Notes: generated from the letters alone by a model not told the origin. A DNA stretch of 64,000 nucleotides from Willaertia magna (GCA_902984215.1 CADWAF010001868.1:1-64000); one strand, 5' to 3'; positions 20,036 to 30,429 are shown, numbered from the stretch's first letter. A program made the numbers and translations.

Positions 20036-20827
20036 ATGTTTAAATTTTTAACAACTACTTCACTTGTTGTCGCTGGAAAGAAAACAAATTCTTTTTATTC
20101 TCTTATTGCTTATAATAAATCTTTTAATAGAAATATTAAAACAGATATTAATAAAGTTTCAAGAGGAGATATTATAAAAGATGGACCAGGTAAATATTTA
20201 GAAGTTGATAGTTTTGTTTTTTCAAAAAGAGGAAGATGTAATGCAGTTGTTACATTTGAAACTGTTGATTTATGGACAGGAAAGAAAATAAGTAAAAAGT
20301 ATAGAGGTGGAGATGATGTTGACCTATGTGAATTTGATACAAAAGATGTTAGATATGTTTCCGAAAATAATAAAGGATATGTTTTTGAAGATATTAAAGA
20401 TAGTACTGAATATTTAGTACCTAAATCTTTATTTACTGCTGAAATGTTAAAAGTTATTTTAGGAGGTTATGTAAAGAAAATAGGAATGGTTATAGATGAA
20501 GAAACAAGTCAAGGATTAAAAGTTATTTTCCCTTCATCTATGGTTTTCACTATTGAAAAGACTGATGGAGCTGTTAGTGGAACACCTAATGATAGACATT
20601 CACCAGTCACAAAGGCTGCTGTATTAGATGTTGGTATCACAATTAAAGTTCCTGGATTTTTAGTTACAGGAGATAGAGTTGTTGTTACTACTAAGGATTG
20701 GAATTATCGTAGCAGAGCAACTGAGGCAGATGAAATGGTAGAGGAGGAAGAAGAAGAGAAAAATGAGGAAGAAGAAAATGAAGAAGAAGAAAGAGATGAA
20801 GAAGAAGAAGAAGAAAAAAGAAGATAG
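20036..20827 (+). CDS. Elongation factor P-like protein with an acidic tail, probably organellar
   Basis: EF-P relieves ribosomes stalled at proline runs. The 263-residue product begins with a basic, hydroxylated stretch (MFKFLTTTSLVVAGKK) typical of a mitochondrial presequence. It then shows the three EF-P domains: KVSRGDIIKDGPGKYLEVDSF with the loop SKRGRCNA where the modified residue would sit, LWTGKKISKKY, a middle OB domain, and the C-terminal signature GITIKVPGFLVTGDRV and YRSRATE. An uninterrupted Glu-rich tail of about 30 residues (from GAAGAA codon repeats, 20735-20823) follows the last OB domain and is not a family feature. The ATG lies 4 nt after the ACBP stop. Confidence 0.87.
   Translation: MFKFLTTTSLVVAGKKTNSFYSLIAYNKSFNRNIKTDINKVSRGDIIKDGPGKYLEVDSFVFSKRGRCNAVVTFETVDLWTGKKISKKYRGGDDVDLCEFDTKDVRYVSENNKGYVFEDIKDSTEYLVPKSLFTAEMLKVILGGYVKKIGMVIDEETSQGLKVIFPSSMVFTIEKTDGAVSGTPNDRHSPVTKAAVLDVGITIKVPGFLVTGDRVVVTTKDWNYRSRATEADEMVEEEEEEKNEEEENEEEERDEEEEEEKRR
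20735..20823 (+). repeat. GAA/GAG codon repeat encoding an acidic tail
   Basis: Imperfect GAA/GAG/GAT trinucleotide repeat at the 3' end of the EF-P-like gene, encoding about 30 almost continuous Glu residues. Such repeats are prone to length change. Confidence 0.8.
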
Positions 20828-20895
20828 AATAAGTTAATAAATTTATATTTACAATAAATACTTTCTATGGCCTAGGTTAAGAATTTTTGTAAGGG

Positions 20896-22566
20896 TTAAC
20901 TCAAACCGTAAAATAAAATATAAGCAGAACTGTCAGTGTTACAAAACTTTGCCAATTTCTTGACCTTACTGTCATTGTACTCTACCCATTCATTTTCAGA
21001 TATTCTAGCATTGCATAAATAGTGACCTCCTCTTAGACTGCCGTAATGCCTTATGACAGCCAGCAAATGATATTTTACCTTTTCCTTTTTATAAAATTCA
21101 GCTTTGGCTTCTTTATCTATGTACTTATCAAACACTAAATCATCAATGTTGACAGACACTTCGTTTAGTAATTTTTCATTGTTTGAAAATCTTTTTAATT
21201 GAATTACTAAAATCTTGGGCAACCTGAAGAAAGATAAAGTCTTTCTACAATCAGTGTGCTTTGCACAAGATGAACAGTACACTTGGTCAGCTTTAGTTAA
21301 TAGTTCATCAGTGGTAAAATATTTAAGGCATTCATCCACAGACACTAAGGAAGACAACCTTGAGAAATATGATCTTGACGATTTAAAATCAATAGGCAGA
21401 GAGATATCCATGAATGGGTCAAAATTTATGGATTCCTTATTACATTTAGTGCATGTAATTGATGATTTTAATTGTCCAAGAAATAGATCTGTAATAAAAC
21501 TATTGTTTCTTTCAATATAGTTGTAATACCATCTATTAGATTTTTGAATAACGGACTCGTTAGGTATATCTACTAATTCTACCCATTTAGGTTTGACAGT
21601 GATTCTATTCAAATCTTCATGCAGTCCATCTAATAAATATCTCAAAAATTCTTGACTATCTTGTTGTTCATATCCTCTAAATAGAGATGTATATTGATTT
21701 AAAACCTTCTTAAATTCTAAAGGGGCTACTGATTCTCCAGATTCATTAGTTAAATTGTTTGCTAATTTACAAAATTCAATTACCAAAGCCCCTGTTCTTG
21801 AAGGATTAATCTTAAATTGAACTTTTGATATATCTTGTGTAAAATATACCCTTATAGTTTCTATAGACATTAGGCATTGTATTGTTGAATTCATATAACA
21901 AGTATTTCCTATGTTTTTTAATCCATTATTAATTATTCCAGTAAATTTGTTATTGTTTTTACATTCAATATAATACTCTTCATCACTACTACTCGAATAA
22001 ACTTCTGTTAAATATTGAGATCTACTAGACGTAGGTAAGTTAGTGTAATTACTGTCATCGTCACTGCTATTATAATCCTCGATAGCTTCTTGTATTAATT
22101 GAGGTGGCTCAATAGAAAAAGAATATATTCCATTTCTTGCTCTAGGTTGGGATTTTGATCTTTCCCTTGACTGAATTGCTCTATTCGTAATATCTTTCAT
22201 GTTATTTACACTATAGCTGTTGTTTATATTTTGCTCTGTACTATATCTACCATATAATGTACTTAAGGCTCTTCTCCTAAATGATCCATTCGAACTTGTT
22301 GAATAATAATCTGTATCAACAGATTTATTATTTGGTGATTTTTTGGGTGAAGATAAGGTGTTACTATTAGAGTATCTATGCGCATATTTTGAATGAGCAA
22401 GTGCCTCTAACCTAGTACTTGCAGAAACCTCTTTTCCTCCCAACAATGCGTTACCATTGTTCCCTCTTCTAGTAGTGGCAGATAAAGTACTACTTGTTGA
22501 GGGTCTATCGTAACTAAAAGTTTTTCTTGGCCTAAAGGAAGGGGCTAGACTAGATTGAACATTCAT
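20896..22566 (-). CDS. Ubiquitin-specific protease (USP/UBP family)
   Basis: A deubiquitinase of 556 residues. The first about 210 residues are Ser-rich and disordered. The catalytic domain starts at LKNIGNTCYMNS with the nucleophile Cys223, followed by the QQDSQEF box, two zinc-binding Cys pairs (CTKC, CSSC) and the histidine box GSLRGGHYLCN (His515) with VEYNDSKV. The layout is closest to the USP2/USP8/USP21 type. The substrate is unknown. Single exon; base composition is slightly richer in G+C than neighbours. Confidence 0.93.
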   Translation of the reverse strand: MNVQSSLAPSFRPRKTFSYDRPSTSSTLSATTRRGNNGNALLGGKEVSASTRLEALAHSKYAHRYSNSNTLSSPKKSPNNKSVDTDYYSTSSNGSFRRRALSTLYGRYSTEQNINNSYSVNNMKDITNRAIQSRERSKSQPRARNGIYSFSIEPPQLIQEAIEDYNSSDDDSNYTNLPTSSRSQYLTEVYSSSSDEEYYIECKNNNKFTGIINNGLKNIGNTCYMNSTIQCLMSIETIRVYFTQDISKVQFKINPSRTGALVIEFCKLANNLTNESGESVAPLEFKKVLNQYTSLFRGYEQQDSQEFLRYLLDGLHEDLNRITVKPKWVELVDIPNESVIQKSNRWYYNYIERNNSFITDLFLGQLKSSITCTKCNKESINFDPFMDISLPIDFKSSRSYFSRLSSLVSVDECLKYFTTDELLTKADQVYCSSCAKHTDCRKTLSFFRLPKILVIQLKRFSNNEKLLNEVSVNIDDLVFDKYIDKEAKAEFYKKEKVKYHLLAVIRHYGSLRGGHYLCNARISENEWVEYNDSKVKKLAKFCNTDSSAYILFYGLS

Positions 22567-22654
22567 TTTTTGTAGTCAAATAAATTTGGTTCATTAGATG
22601 GATGGGCAGATACATGGCGGAATAAGTTATTAATAATGTATTTGTTTACAAAAA

Positions 22655-23599
22655 TTAAATAGTGAATTTTTGTTCGTCATCTTCTCTACGATATAAGATA
22701 ATTGGAAAGTTTTCTGTAATTTGGAAACCATCAGCAAATATTGCAATAACATTCATTTCAAATTGAATTCTAAAATTGTTAGTTGAAATTAAAGTTGGAG
22801 AAGTAAAAAGTCTTGGAAATACCATATAAATTGGGATTTTTAAACCTTTAAATACATTACCCTCACCTAATTGAATATTTTGTATTTCTGTTGCCTCTTT
22901 GACACTACCTCCATCATTTACACTACATGTCTCTACTCTAACTAATTGTAACTCTAAAGATTTAATTCTTGATGATGCCTTTATTACTTCAATTTCACCT
23001 TCAAATGGTTTTGCAATATCACAATAAACAGAATTTAAATGTCCTTTAATTTCATATTCTGGAATATTTGCATGTTTGACAACATTTTGTAACGTTGATG
23101 GTGTTAAAGTAAATGATTTTGGTTGATCTTTGTAGTCATCAAGTGCAACACCTTGTCCTCTAGTAACAACCATAAATTCTATTGTTTGTTTTTGATCTTT
23201 ACTGAACATTCCCATCTTTACTTCTACATGAATTTTATATTTAATTGAAAGATAAACACCGTGATAGGTTTCATATAAAGGAATCTTTTTGTTTAATGGT
23301 TGTAATATAAATTCAAAAGGGATATCTGTTGTACCACTAGGAAATTTAGTACCCGATTTATCGAGAGGAATTTGTAAATCAATTAATTTAATAGGCTTAA
23401 AATTGTTCATTACCGCTTCAAAAATACTAACATTACTTGTTCCGTTATATTGAAATGAAACTATTCCTTCTACAGATAGGTTTATACCATTAGATTTAAA
23501 TCCTCCTTGTTTTGCGTTTATCTTCACTGTTCCTCTAACTTTTTCACCGGAATAGTAAGTACGATCAGGTCGTTTTAGGTTAATTTCAAGGCTTTGCAT
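22655..23599 (-). CDS. VPS26C: VPS26C (DSCR3), retriever complex subunit
   Basis: Retriever (VPS35L, VPS26C, VPS29) recycles cargo from endosomes with the CCC complex. The ATG at 23599 begins MQSLEINLKRPDR; the frame runs on upstream without an ATG, so 314 residues. Arrestin-fold landmarks match the family: YYSGEKVRGTV, SVEGIVSF, KFPSGTTDIPFEF, LYETYHGVYLSIKY, then LNSVYCDIAKPFEGE, LQLVRVETC, ATEIQNIQLG, PIYMVFPRLFTSPTL and a C-terminal ENFPIILYR. These fit VPS26C better than VPS26A/B. The other retriever subunits are not in this window. Confidence 0.94.
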   Translation of the reverse strand: MQSLEINLKRPDRTYYSGEKVRGTVKINAKQGGFKSNGINLSVEGIVSFQYNGTSNVSIFEAVMNNFKPIKLIDLQIPLDKSGTKFPSGTTDIPFEFILQPLNKKIPLYETYHGVYLSIKYKIHVEVKMGMFSKDQKQTIEFMVVTRGQGVALDDYKDQPKSFTLTPSTLQNVVKHANIPEYEIKGHLNSVYCDIAKPFEGEIEVIKASSRIKSLELQLVRVETCSVNDGGSVKEATEIQNIQLGEGNVFKGLKIPIYMVFPRLFTSPTLISTNNFRIQFEMNVIAIFADGFQITENFPIILYRREDDEQKFTI

Positions 23600-23670
23600 T
23601 TTTTTTAAGTGGATCAATTAGAGGCCATCTCCTTGACAACAACAAACTCATTAGAAAAACAATTAGCACT

Positions 23671-24576
23671 TTATTCTTTTATTTTCTTTAGGGGAGGTTC
23701 TTCCTCACTCTTGTTATTATCAGTTGTACTGTTACTTCCTTTTATTAAATCGTATTTAATATAAGCATCATTATCTAGTTTTCTGTGTGTAAATTTCCAA
23801 TTTGGATGTTTTACAATGTATTGTTCTTGAATCAGACAATATTGATGAATATAATAATATAATAAATTCTTTAACTTTTCATTCCAATCTTCATTCAATA
23901 CTTGGGAGGCATATTCCCTATAGAAATAAAAGATAGCCTCGATAGTTGCTAAAAACTTTTGACCTTCGTTTTGGAATCTCCAGAAAAGAGTATCAGCATT
24001 TGATATAATAGCACATGGTAATTCACTAACTCTATCATCCCTATAAATTTGTTTAGCTTGTTTCCAAGTAGAATCAATAAATACAACATATTTTAATTTA
24101 TCTAAATTTATATTTGGTGATTGTTTTAAATCTTTCAAGTTAATCGCATTCTTAGATGGATATAATAATATAGCGTTTTCTTTATTAATTTCCGATGGAA
24201 TATTTGGGAATTCATATAGATCTACATTATCATTTGATACTATTTTAGCTTGAATAGCTGTTGACTTTGATTTTCTTTCTAATTTATGTTGAAGAATGAC
24301 ACAATGTAATGGTAATTTATCAATTGTTGGTGGGTTATCAATTAATGAAACACAACAATCGCAACAATAATATTTTCTATTCCTATTACATTTTGGACAA
24401 GTAGTTTTTTCTTGGTCATCATATTTTTCTATATCAGATAAACTAGGATTTTCAAATGGTTTTATACTATAATGATTATAAACCATTTCTTTTATTGGAG
24501 CCATATCTACAACTACTTTGCTATCATTCCCGACAGTAGCTGAATCGTTTGTGTTTGTTTGTTCTTCTGAAAGCAT
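23671..24576 (-). CDS. DTWD1: DTW-domain tRNA aminocarboxypropyltransferase (DTWD1-like)
   Basis: Adds a 3-amino-3-carboxypropyl group from S-adenosylmethionine to uridine 20 of tRNA. The ATG at 24576 gives 301 residues. A Cys-rich start (CPKCNRNRKYYCCDCC) binds zinc; LPLHCVILQHKLERKS follows; the SAM-binding DTW-type motif reads FIDSTWKQA, with DSTW in place of DTTW/DATW. After it come LFWRFQNEG and TIEAIFYFYREY. It fits the DTWD1 rather than the DTWD2 branch. Divergent from VPS33 with a 176-nt shared promoter that holds a GCGCTAAAA element. Confidence 0.9.
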   Translation of the reverse strand: MLSEEQTNTNDSATVGNDSKVVVDMAPIKEMVYNHYSIKPFENPSLSDIEKYDDQEKTTCPKCNRNRKYYCCDCCVSLIDNPPTIDKLPLHCVILQHKLERKSKSTAIQAKIVSNDNVDLYEFPNIPSEINKENAILLYPSKNAINLKDLKQSPNINLDKLKYVVFIDSTWKQAKQIYRDDRVSELPCAIISNADTLFWRFQNEGQKFLATIEAIFYFYREYASQVLNEDWNEKLKNLLYYYIHQYCLIQEQYIVKHPNWKFTHRKLDNDAYIKYDLIKGSNSTTDNNKSEEEPPLKKIKE

Positions 24577-24752
24577 TTTTTTACAAAAAGAAAAATTGCT
24601 TTTGAACTGCAATTTTGTTTAGCGCTAAAACATCTTCTATACGGCCGTAAGGTAAAGCAGTGTTGGTTTTTAGATGTGTTGTTTGGTGCCGCTCGTGTTC
24701 TTCTTTCGTTTTTCTCTTCATTGTCACACCAAAAGAACCACCTTTCAAAAAA

Positions 24753-26686
24753 ATGTCTTCAAATCAATCTTCCTCCGATCAACCAAAGTTAAAGAAACCA
24801 GTCAAATCAGTCATTCCAAAACTTCAAAATTGTGCAGTTAATTTATCTTTATTCCGTAAAGTTGCCGCAGAAGAATTAAGAGAATTAATAGAAAAAGTAG
24901 TAAGTATGAATTAACAGTTAAATTTAAATAACAAAAAAAAAAGAAAACAACCAATCCTCATAAAGCTTTTGTTTTTGATCCCGAATTAATCGGACCTTTG
25001 TCATTAATTGTACCATATAGTTTCTTTATTCCTAAAGGAAGTGGATCTTCTGAACCTGAGATTGGTACATTAAAACAAGAAAAGATAGCCTTTAAACAAA
25101 ATGTAGGAAGTATTTTTTATATAACTAGACCAAGAATTGAATTAATTAAAATTATGGCTGCACAAATATCTAATATTGTGTCTCAACAACCTGTTCCAAA
25201 TATTTATGTTATTTTTGTTCCTAGAAGAACTTTAATTGCTGAAGTTTTATTGGAAAAGATGAATATTTTACAACACGTCCAAAAACCATTAATGGAATTT
25301 TCATTAGATTTTATCCCATTTGATAATGATTTATTGTCGATGGAATATCCTTATGGATTTCGTGAATGTGAATTGGAGGGAGATTTTTCTTCTCTCTACA
25401 GTGTTGCAAGATCTATAATGAAATTACAATCTGTTTATGGTTTAATTCCAAATACAAAATACATTGGCAAATCTGCAAAGATGACGTTCGAAATTTTAAG
25501 AGAAATGAGACAAAAAACAGAAAGTGAAATTAATCAAGTAAATCCAAATATTGGTAATTTAATTATTTTTGATAGAAAAGTTGATTTAGTTACACCGTTA
25601 ATGACACCCTTAACTTATGAGGGTCTTGTAGATTCATTCTATAGAATTCAAAATAATTTGGTTACTATTCCTTTCTTAACTGTACAAAAGAAAGAAGATG
25701 AAAAAGAAGGAAATACTGAACAGAAAGATCAAAATGAAGAACAATCAACTAAAAAAGTTCCAACAAGATTACCTTTAAATGATGACGATGACGTTTATAA
25801 ACAAATTCGTCACTTAAATATCTTATCAGTTGGTTCTAAATTAAGTTCTATCGCAATTGAAATTGACAAAACTTATGAAGAGAGAAAGAATTTAAATGCA
25901 ATTGAAGACATCAAAGCATATTTCCATCAATTACCTGATGTACAACAAAAACATAAAGATTTAAGTACTCATATTACTATAGCAACAGAATTAAAGAAGG
26001 AAACTTCAAAGCAAGAATTTAGAAGAAGAATAAGAACTGAGCAAGATATTATTCTTGGTAATGAACCAAAGATTTGCATTGAATATATTGAATCATGTAT
26101 TATTAGACAAGATCCTTTACCTTCAGTATTGAGACTTGTTTGTTTGTACAGTATTGTTAGAAATGGTTTAACCCAAACAGAATATGATCATTTAAGAGAA
26201 GAATTAGTTTATAGTTATGGACATTTTGTAGTATTGACACTAAAGAATTTAGAAGAGGCAGGAGTTTTAAGAAAGTCAACATCAAAATTAAATTGGTCAT
26301 CACCATTTACAACGTTAAGAAAGAGTTTAAGTTTATTTGTTGAAGATTTAGATGAACAAAGTCAAAAGAATATGGCTTATGTACATTCAGGTTATGCTCC
26401 ATTGAGTTGTAGATTAATTCAAGACGCATTAAATCCTACTAAATGGGATCAATTGAAATCGTTATTTAAGGGTACTGAACATTATGAATATATTGGTGAC
26501 GAAGTAATTCCAAATCAATTATCTAGTGATGTTACATTAATTTACTTTATTGGAGGGTGTACCTTTTCTGAAATCAGTGCATTGAGGTCATTACAAGTAC
26601 AAAATCCAAGATTACGTTTCATTATTGCGACAACAAAACTTATCAACACTGATTCTTTCTTGTCTTCAGTTTTCGAAAAGATTTAA
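24753..26686 (+). CDS. VPS33: VPS33, Sec1/Munc18 subunit of HOPS/CORVET
   Basis: SM protein that chaperones SNARE assembly in endosome/lysosome fusion. Two exons, 24753..24899 and 24944..26686, with a 44-nt intron (GTAAGT..AG, phase 0), give 629 residues. The start NLSLFRKVAAEELRELIEK and the second exon FVFDPELIGPLSLIVPYS match VPS33. Further family segments: IYVIFVPRRT, NLIIFDRKVDLVTPLMTPLTYEGL, RLVCLYSIVRNGL and YAPLSCRLIQDAL, ending in the conserved IYFIGGCTFSEISALR. A short acidic insert (residues about 230-260) interrupts domain 3. Whether it is of the A or B type is not decided here. Confidence 0.95.
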
Positions 26687-26807
26687 GGGAATTAAAGATT
26701 TGAACTAACTAGAAATAACTACGAGATGAATAAAGAAGCGCAAATTTTGTGTAGCAGAATCTTTATTTAAAAATTACACTACCATTATTTAAAAAAAAAT
26801 AGGAGGG

Positions 26808-28631
26808 ATGGGAATCGTGTGCAGCAATGGTGGGTCGGTAGTGAATTCAAGCTCTTATACGAGTCAAGATAAAAAACCTAAATTATCTCTACAGGGCAGC
26901 ACTAGGTCAATAATAACAACAAATCCAAAAGAATTAATGCACCAGACTAGTTTAAATAATTTAATACATAAATTTAATAGCCCTATTACCACTAAGTTTG
27001 CGATTAAGTATCATGCCCCTAAAAGTTTATCTGCCTCAATGTTTTCCTCTGTATATAAAAATCAAAAGTTTTTATTTACTACGATAATACCACCGGAGAT
27101 ACCCTTTTATCAAACTGAAATTAATGTAACGTGCAATCCAAGTATAACTAGTTTTTTTACTGCACAATTTGAAGAGAAACCTCACTCAAAACCCAAAAAC
27201 GTTTGGAATTACGATCACCATGAATCATTTGAAATAAGCATTGGAGATTTGAATTATAGCAAAAACAACCAAAAAGAAAAAACTATTAGAGAATTTGATT
27301 TTACTCCTCTGCCTCTGTTTTTATGTAATTTAGTTAAATATAGTGAAACTTGCACAGAAGAGTTTACTGTTCATGAATTTAAATATTCGTGGAAATACAC
27401 AAAGAGAGAATTAATTCCAATTAATACTGAGGAAGAGATAAATTTAGAGCCTGTTAAACCACTGGAATCTAAGGAAAGTACTTTCTACTCCTCCGAGACA
27501 AAAATTTATAACTTTAATGACCCTATTTTACAGAAATTCATTAAGAAGTATGATTTAGAGATTTTTCAAGGGGAAGATGCAATGGACTTTTTACAAAGGG
27601 TTTTGGTAGCTGTTTGTGGAACGTTAGAGCTTAAAACATTACCTCTTCTGCATCGCAGACCCTCCGCGAGTGAGGTTTTGGAGTCCAAAGTATCTAATGC
27701 TCTAGGCTTTGTAACTCTATTCAACGCAGTTTGCAGGTCAAGCAAAGTTCCAAGCAGGACGTTGTTTGGTCATTTATGTAACACAGGCAAAAAAGCGCAC
27801 AACAACAAGAAGAATTCTAAATCTTTAGATTTAGCAGAACAAATATACACCGATTTTCATGTTAAATCAGAGGTGTGGATTGATAATTTAGGGTGGATAC
27901 CAATAGAGGCTACCCATGAAAATGGAATAACCAACAGTGAGCCTATACCCTTCCTTACAATGCAACTTTCAGATTACTTGTCCATGGACGTTAGAACCCT
28001 TATTTCGAGATCATGTTGTCTCAACTATTCCAACTCTATAAAATACTCTGGGGGAAATGAGGAATTAATAGAAGTGTTTTCCAATCCTTATGAGGATAAA
28101 TTTGATGGCCACATTGTAAAGGTGTGCAATGATTTTTTAATGCTTTGGCAAACAGCTCGAAGAAAACGGTCAATGGAATTATTAAGACAAACTTTTGCAA
28201 AGTTATCAAAGAAGATACAAGACCATTTTAATTATGAATGTACATATTTTGATTCTGCTTTTTTTCAAGGGCATGACATTAGCTTTCTTCCTTTTAAGGT
28301 GACTTCAAGAAAAAGAAATAAGGAAGGAACATGTCACTCTACAGTAATGTTTACAGAGCTTCAAACCATGGAGACAGAGGAATATTTAATATCGTTAGAT
28401 ATTGAAGAAGAGGTTGTGGTGGATATAAACATTGCCTCAATGGTGTCTCTGCACGAAGAGGATAAAGTTGAGGAAAGAAAACTCAAAATACTTGGTTCGT
28501 ACGTTAAAAAGGACATTCAATGCTTGCCATCTATATTTTGTTTTGGTACACATAACCAATCGCTTCATACCTCAGTTAAAAATCAAGTAACTTATTGGCA
28601 GGTGTATCCATATGATGATTATTTAGAATAA
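26808..28631 (+). CDS. Myristoylated transglutaminase-like protein lacking the catalytic Cys
   Basis: 607 residues, single exon. MGIVCSNGG is a classical N-myristoylation site with a palmitoylatable Cys5, predicting membrane attachment. A transglutaminase-like core lies at about 240-370. Aligned with active enzymes, the Cys nucleophile position is Ala298 (NALGFVTLF), the His is kept (His351, HVKSEVWI) and the Asp is replaced by Glu367 (GWIPIEAT). The helix VCRSSKVPSRTLFG is typical of the fold. An enzymatically dead scaffold is inferred. The gene is less AT-rich than its neighbours and uses codons such as CTG, GCG and TGC more often. Its stop lies 1 nt from that of ATG16. Confidence 0.8.
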   Translation: MGIVCSNGGSVVNSSSYTSQDKKPKLSLQGSTRSIITTNPKELMHQTSLNNLIHKFNSPITTKFAIKYHAPKSLSASMFSSVYKNQKFLFTTIIPPEIPFYQTEINVTCNPSITSFFTAQFEEKPHSKPKNVWNYDHHESFEISIGDLNYSKNNQKEKTIREFDFTPLPLFLCNLVKYSETCTEEFTVHEFKYSWKYTKRELIPINTEEEINLEPVKPLESKESTFYSSETKIYNFNDPILQKFIKKYDLEIFQGEDAMDFLQRVLVAVCGTLELKTLPLLHRRPSASEVLESKVSNALGFVTLFNAVCRSSKVPSRTLFGHLCNTGKKAHNNKKNSKSLDLAEQIYTDFHVKSEVWIDNLGWIPIEATHENGITNSEPIPFLTMQLSDYLSMDVRTLISRSCCLNYSNSIKYSGGNEELIEVFSNPYEDKFDGHIVKVCNDFLMLWQTARRKRSMELLRQTFAKLSKKIQDHFNYECTYFDSAFFQGHDISFLPFKVTSRKRNKEGTCHSTVMFTELQTMETEEYLISLDIEEEVVVDINIASMVSLHEEDKVEERKLKILGSYVKKDIQCLPSIFCFGTHNQSLHTSVKNQVTYWQVYPYDDYLE

Positions 28632-28632
28632 A

Positions 28633-30429
28633 TTAAAATATAAATTGTTCAAAAATGTCCAAACTACCGTCAATTGTACCACAAACAAGTCTATTTCCAT
28701 CTTTGTTAAAAGCTATATCAATTACTTTGCTTGTGTTTGGAAGTAAATGACTGCTATTTGTTAGTAAATTAAATAAAACAGTGCCATTTGAGCTATCCTC
28801 TAAAAACGAGTTAACACAAGTAGGTACTGCCACTATATGATTACAATTTGGTCTAAAATAAGCCTTTGTTTCTAAATTACAAAAATATTTAGGATGAGAT
28901 AAAGTTTGAATTTCTTTTAAAGTCCTACTATCAAATAATTTTAAGGTATTATCTTTAGAAGTAGTCAAAATCATATTTCTATCAGGTGAAATGGATATAG
29001 AAGTAATTTGTTCAGTGTGACTACTTTCAATATCCATAGTTTTTTGATAAGTTCTCACGTCATACAATCTAATACGTTTATCAAAATGAGCTGAAATACA
29101 AATAGAATCAGATAATAATTCTATTGCGTTTACTTTACTCATTGAAAGTAAAGTTTTAATACATTTCTGATAATGAATATCCCATAATTTAATTGTTTTA
29201 TCATGTGATCCAGTTATAGCTTTAGTATCATTTTCATAGAAATAACCATTACAAATCGTTGAAGAATGTCCTTTCAATGTAGAATATAAAGCACCACTTT
29301 TAACATCATGTACTCTACAATAACTATCTTTAGATGAAATTAATACTTTACGTCTATCATTTGAAAAAGAAATTGATGTTATCCCTTTAGTAGCTGTTCT
29401 TATCGTATTTGTCTTTATAAATTCTTTACCTTTTGTCTTCCACAACATTACAATCCCATCTTCACTTCCACTAGCAAATATACTTGATTTAGAATTATAA
29501 CAAACTCTATTAATTTGATTATCATTAGCTTTAACAGAATTTAAATAACTAAATGATATTTCTGTAGTATCTAACATTACCATTGGACTAGTTGTAGTTG
29601 TTAAAATAGATTCAAAAGAATTTAAACTATCTGTAAGTAATTGTTGTTGATCTTTATATAATTCATAATGATTAATTAATTGATCTTTATTATATTGCTG
29701 AGTTAATTGATAATTTAATTCATTATTTAAATCATTATTTTTATTTAATTCATTATTTGAAGTTAATAATATTTTTAATTGTCTAATTTGTAATTGAGAT
29801 AAATTTAATTGTTGTTCTAAAGTTAAACATTTCTGTTTTTCTTGTTCTAGTTCATTGTAAACATTAATCATTTGTAATTTATTTTCATTATTTAATTTAT
29901 TTATATAATTTGTCATATTTATTATAGATGATTGTAAAGATTTAATTTGTTCATTTAATAAATAATCATTATTTTTAATTGAATGAACTTCTTTTTGATA
30001 TTTAATTTGATAATTATCCATTGTTTTAATTTCTTGATCTCTTCTTTCGATTTCTATTAAAAATAAATCTGCTTCTCTTTTGTGTAATTCTACTTGTTCT
30101 TTTAAATATTTATTTTCTTCTTCTAATTTACTTTTCTCTTTTACACTTTGTTCTAATTGTTTATCTACACTTTGTAAATAATTTGATAATTCTGTCATTT
30201 GATCCATCATTCTAGCCTTTTCTCTTAAAGCATTTAATATTTGTGATTGTAAATCTTCAATTTGATTTTTATTTATTAAATTGGGTGATGATGAAATAGT
30301 TAATTGTTGTTGCTTTTGAAATCTTTCTTGAAGTTCTAAAAGATGTGGAAAAATGTCATTCCGATTATCTCTTTCTTTTAATTTTACATAAAATCTTTGT
30401 TTAAAAGAAGATGGTGGTGACATGTGCAT
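28633..30429 (-). CDS. ATG16: ATG16-like autophagy protein (coiled coil plus WD40)
   Basis: ATG16 recruits ATG12-ATG5 to sites of ATG8 lipidation. 598 residues. Residues about 8-40 (FKQRFYVKLKERDNRN) match the ATG5-binding N-terminal helix. A long coiled coil covers about 50-235. Residues about 290-598 hold seven WD40 repeats (GSEDGIVMLWK, GSHDKTIKLWD, ISAHFDKRIRLYD, TTSKDNTLKLFD), the ATG16L1 architecture; fungal Atg16 lacks the propeller. The ATG at 30429 follows a run of eight A. Transcription is away from the small gene at 31095 but on the same strand. Confidence 0.87.
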   Translation of the reverse strand: MHMSPPSSFKQRFYVKLKERDNRNDIFPHLLELQERFQKQQQLTISSSPNLINKNQIEDLQSQILNALREKARMMDQMTELSNYLQSVDKQLEQSVKEKSKLEEENKYLKEQVELHKREADLFLIEIERRDQEIKTMDNYQIKYQKEVHSIKNNDYLLNEQIKSLQSSIINMTNYINKLNNENKLQMINVYNELEQEKQKCLTLEQQLNLSQLQIRQLKILLTSNNELNKNNDLNNELNYQLTQQYNKDQLINHYELYKDQQQLLTDSLNSFESILTTTTSPMVMLDTTEISFSYLNSVKANDNQINRVCYNSKSSIFASGSEDGIVMLWKTKGKEFIKTNTIRTATKGITSISFSNDRRKVLISSKDSYCRVHDVKSGALYSTLKGHSSTICNGYFYENDTKAITGSHDKTIKLWDIHYQKCIKTLLSMSKVNAIELLSDSICISAHFDKRIRLYDVRTYQKTMDIESSHTEQITSISISPDRNMILTTSKDNTLKLFDSRTLKEIQTLSHPKYFCNLETKAYFRPNCNHIVAVPTCVNSFLEDSSNGTVLFNLLTNSSHLLPNTSKVIDIAFNKDGNRLVCGTIDGSLDIFEQFIF

